5,899 nucleotides of DNA from Jiangellaceae bacterium. Lineage in GTDB: Bacteria > Actinomycetota > Actinomycetes > Jiangellales > Jiangellaceae. The stretch covers positions 1 through 5,899 of the forward strand of contig JASLBX010000377.1 of NCBI GenBank assembly GCA_030146385.1, written 5' to 3'. How positions within the stretch are numbered: the stretch's first letter is position 1; each line of letters opens with the position of its first letter. Positions 5,849 to 5,899 of the stretch are shown here, one piece after another. The translations under genes and the position numbers were made by a program. The notes beneath the pieces were generated by a model. It saw nothing but the letters and a program-made list of their open reading frames with translations, did no database searches and was not told the origin of the DNA.

Positions 5849-5899
5849 TAGCGGGCTTACGGGTCGAGCGGTCCGCTGAAACAGTCCCGGATGCTTTCC
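5849..5899. other. Window-edge sequence upstream of the FkbM gene
   Basis: This is 51 bases at the right edge. The minus-strand frame of the methyltransferase is open throughout, so this may be either 5' coding sequence or leader. I see no convincing -10/-35 pair, operator or strong Shine-Dalgarno here. The promoter of the minus-strand operon is most likely outside the window. Confidence 0.4.

Noticed and set aside
4976..5851. Plus-strand open frame of 291 codons opposite the FkbM gene
   Set aside because: It is an Arg/Gly/His/Val-rich antisense shadow without recognisable domains, while the opposite strand encodes clear SAM-binding and KIDVEG motifs.
1..5899. tRNA, rRNA, CRISPR array, insertion sequence or attachment site
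   Set aside because: No regularly spaced direct repeats, transposase motifs, cloverleaf-like segments or rRNA-like sequence were seen. Apart from the 3472-3522 hairpin almost all of the window is coding.

Overview
The window is a dense, high-GC stretch. G or C dominates third codon positions, there are many long antisense shadow ORFs, and the starts include GTG with overlapping stop/start junctions. This suggests a chromosome or large replicon of an actinomycete-like bacterium; that is inference from composition and protein style, and I cannot name a genus. I see no IS element, tRNA, rRNA or CRISPR array.

The left 3.5 kb, on the plus strand, is the 3' part of a branched-chain amino acid-type (HAAT/Liv) ABC importer operon. 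It holds the C-terminal ~259 residues of a LivH permease (1-780, start outside the window). Next comes an unusual single gene (777-2762) in which a LivM permease is followed by two extra predicted membrane helices, a Pro/Ala/Thr-rich linker and a complete LivG-type ATPase. The last gene is a stand-alone LivF ATPase (2755-3459). The three genes overlap (4 bp ATGA, then 8 bp), so they are almost certainly co-translated. The periplasmic or lipoprotein binding protein (LivK) is not in the window and may lie upstream. The substrate cannot be read from these genes.

The right 2.4 kb, on the minus strand, is a two-gene unit running toward livF. An FkbM-family SAM-dependent methyltransferase (4883-5848) overlaps by 4 bp (GTGA) an FAD-linked D-2-hydroxyacid dehydrogenase of the GlcD/D-2-hydroxyglutarate dehydrogenase family (3525-4886). 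The pairing is uncommon and suggests co-expression, but no pathway can be assigned from two genes.

The two operons converge on a 65-bp gap filled by a near-perfect hairpin (3472-3522: 20 perfect pairs, then one G-U and three more pairs, 3-nt loop). It lies 12 nt after the livF stop and 2 nt after the dehydrogenase stop, so it is best read as a shared bidirectional terminator without U-tracts.

The points most worth a second look are the LivM-LivG fusion, a possible internal translation start that would release free LivG, the predicted asymmetry of the two ATP sites, the long hairpin, and the FkbM/hydroxyacid dehydrogenase coupling. I did not find a clearly new multi-gene system; most of the content belongs to known families in an unusual arrangement.
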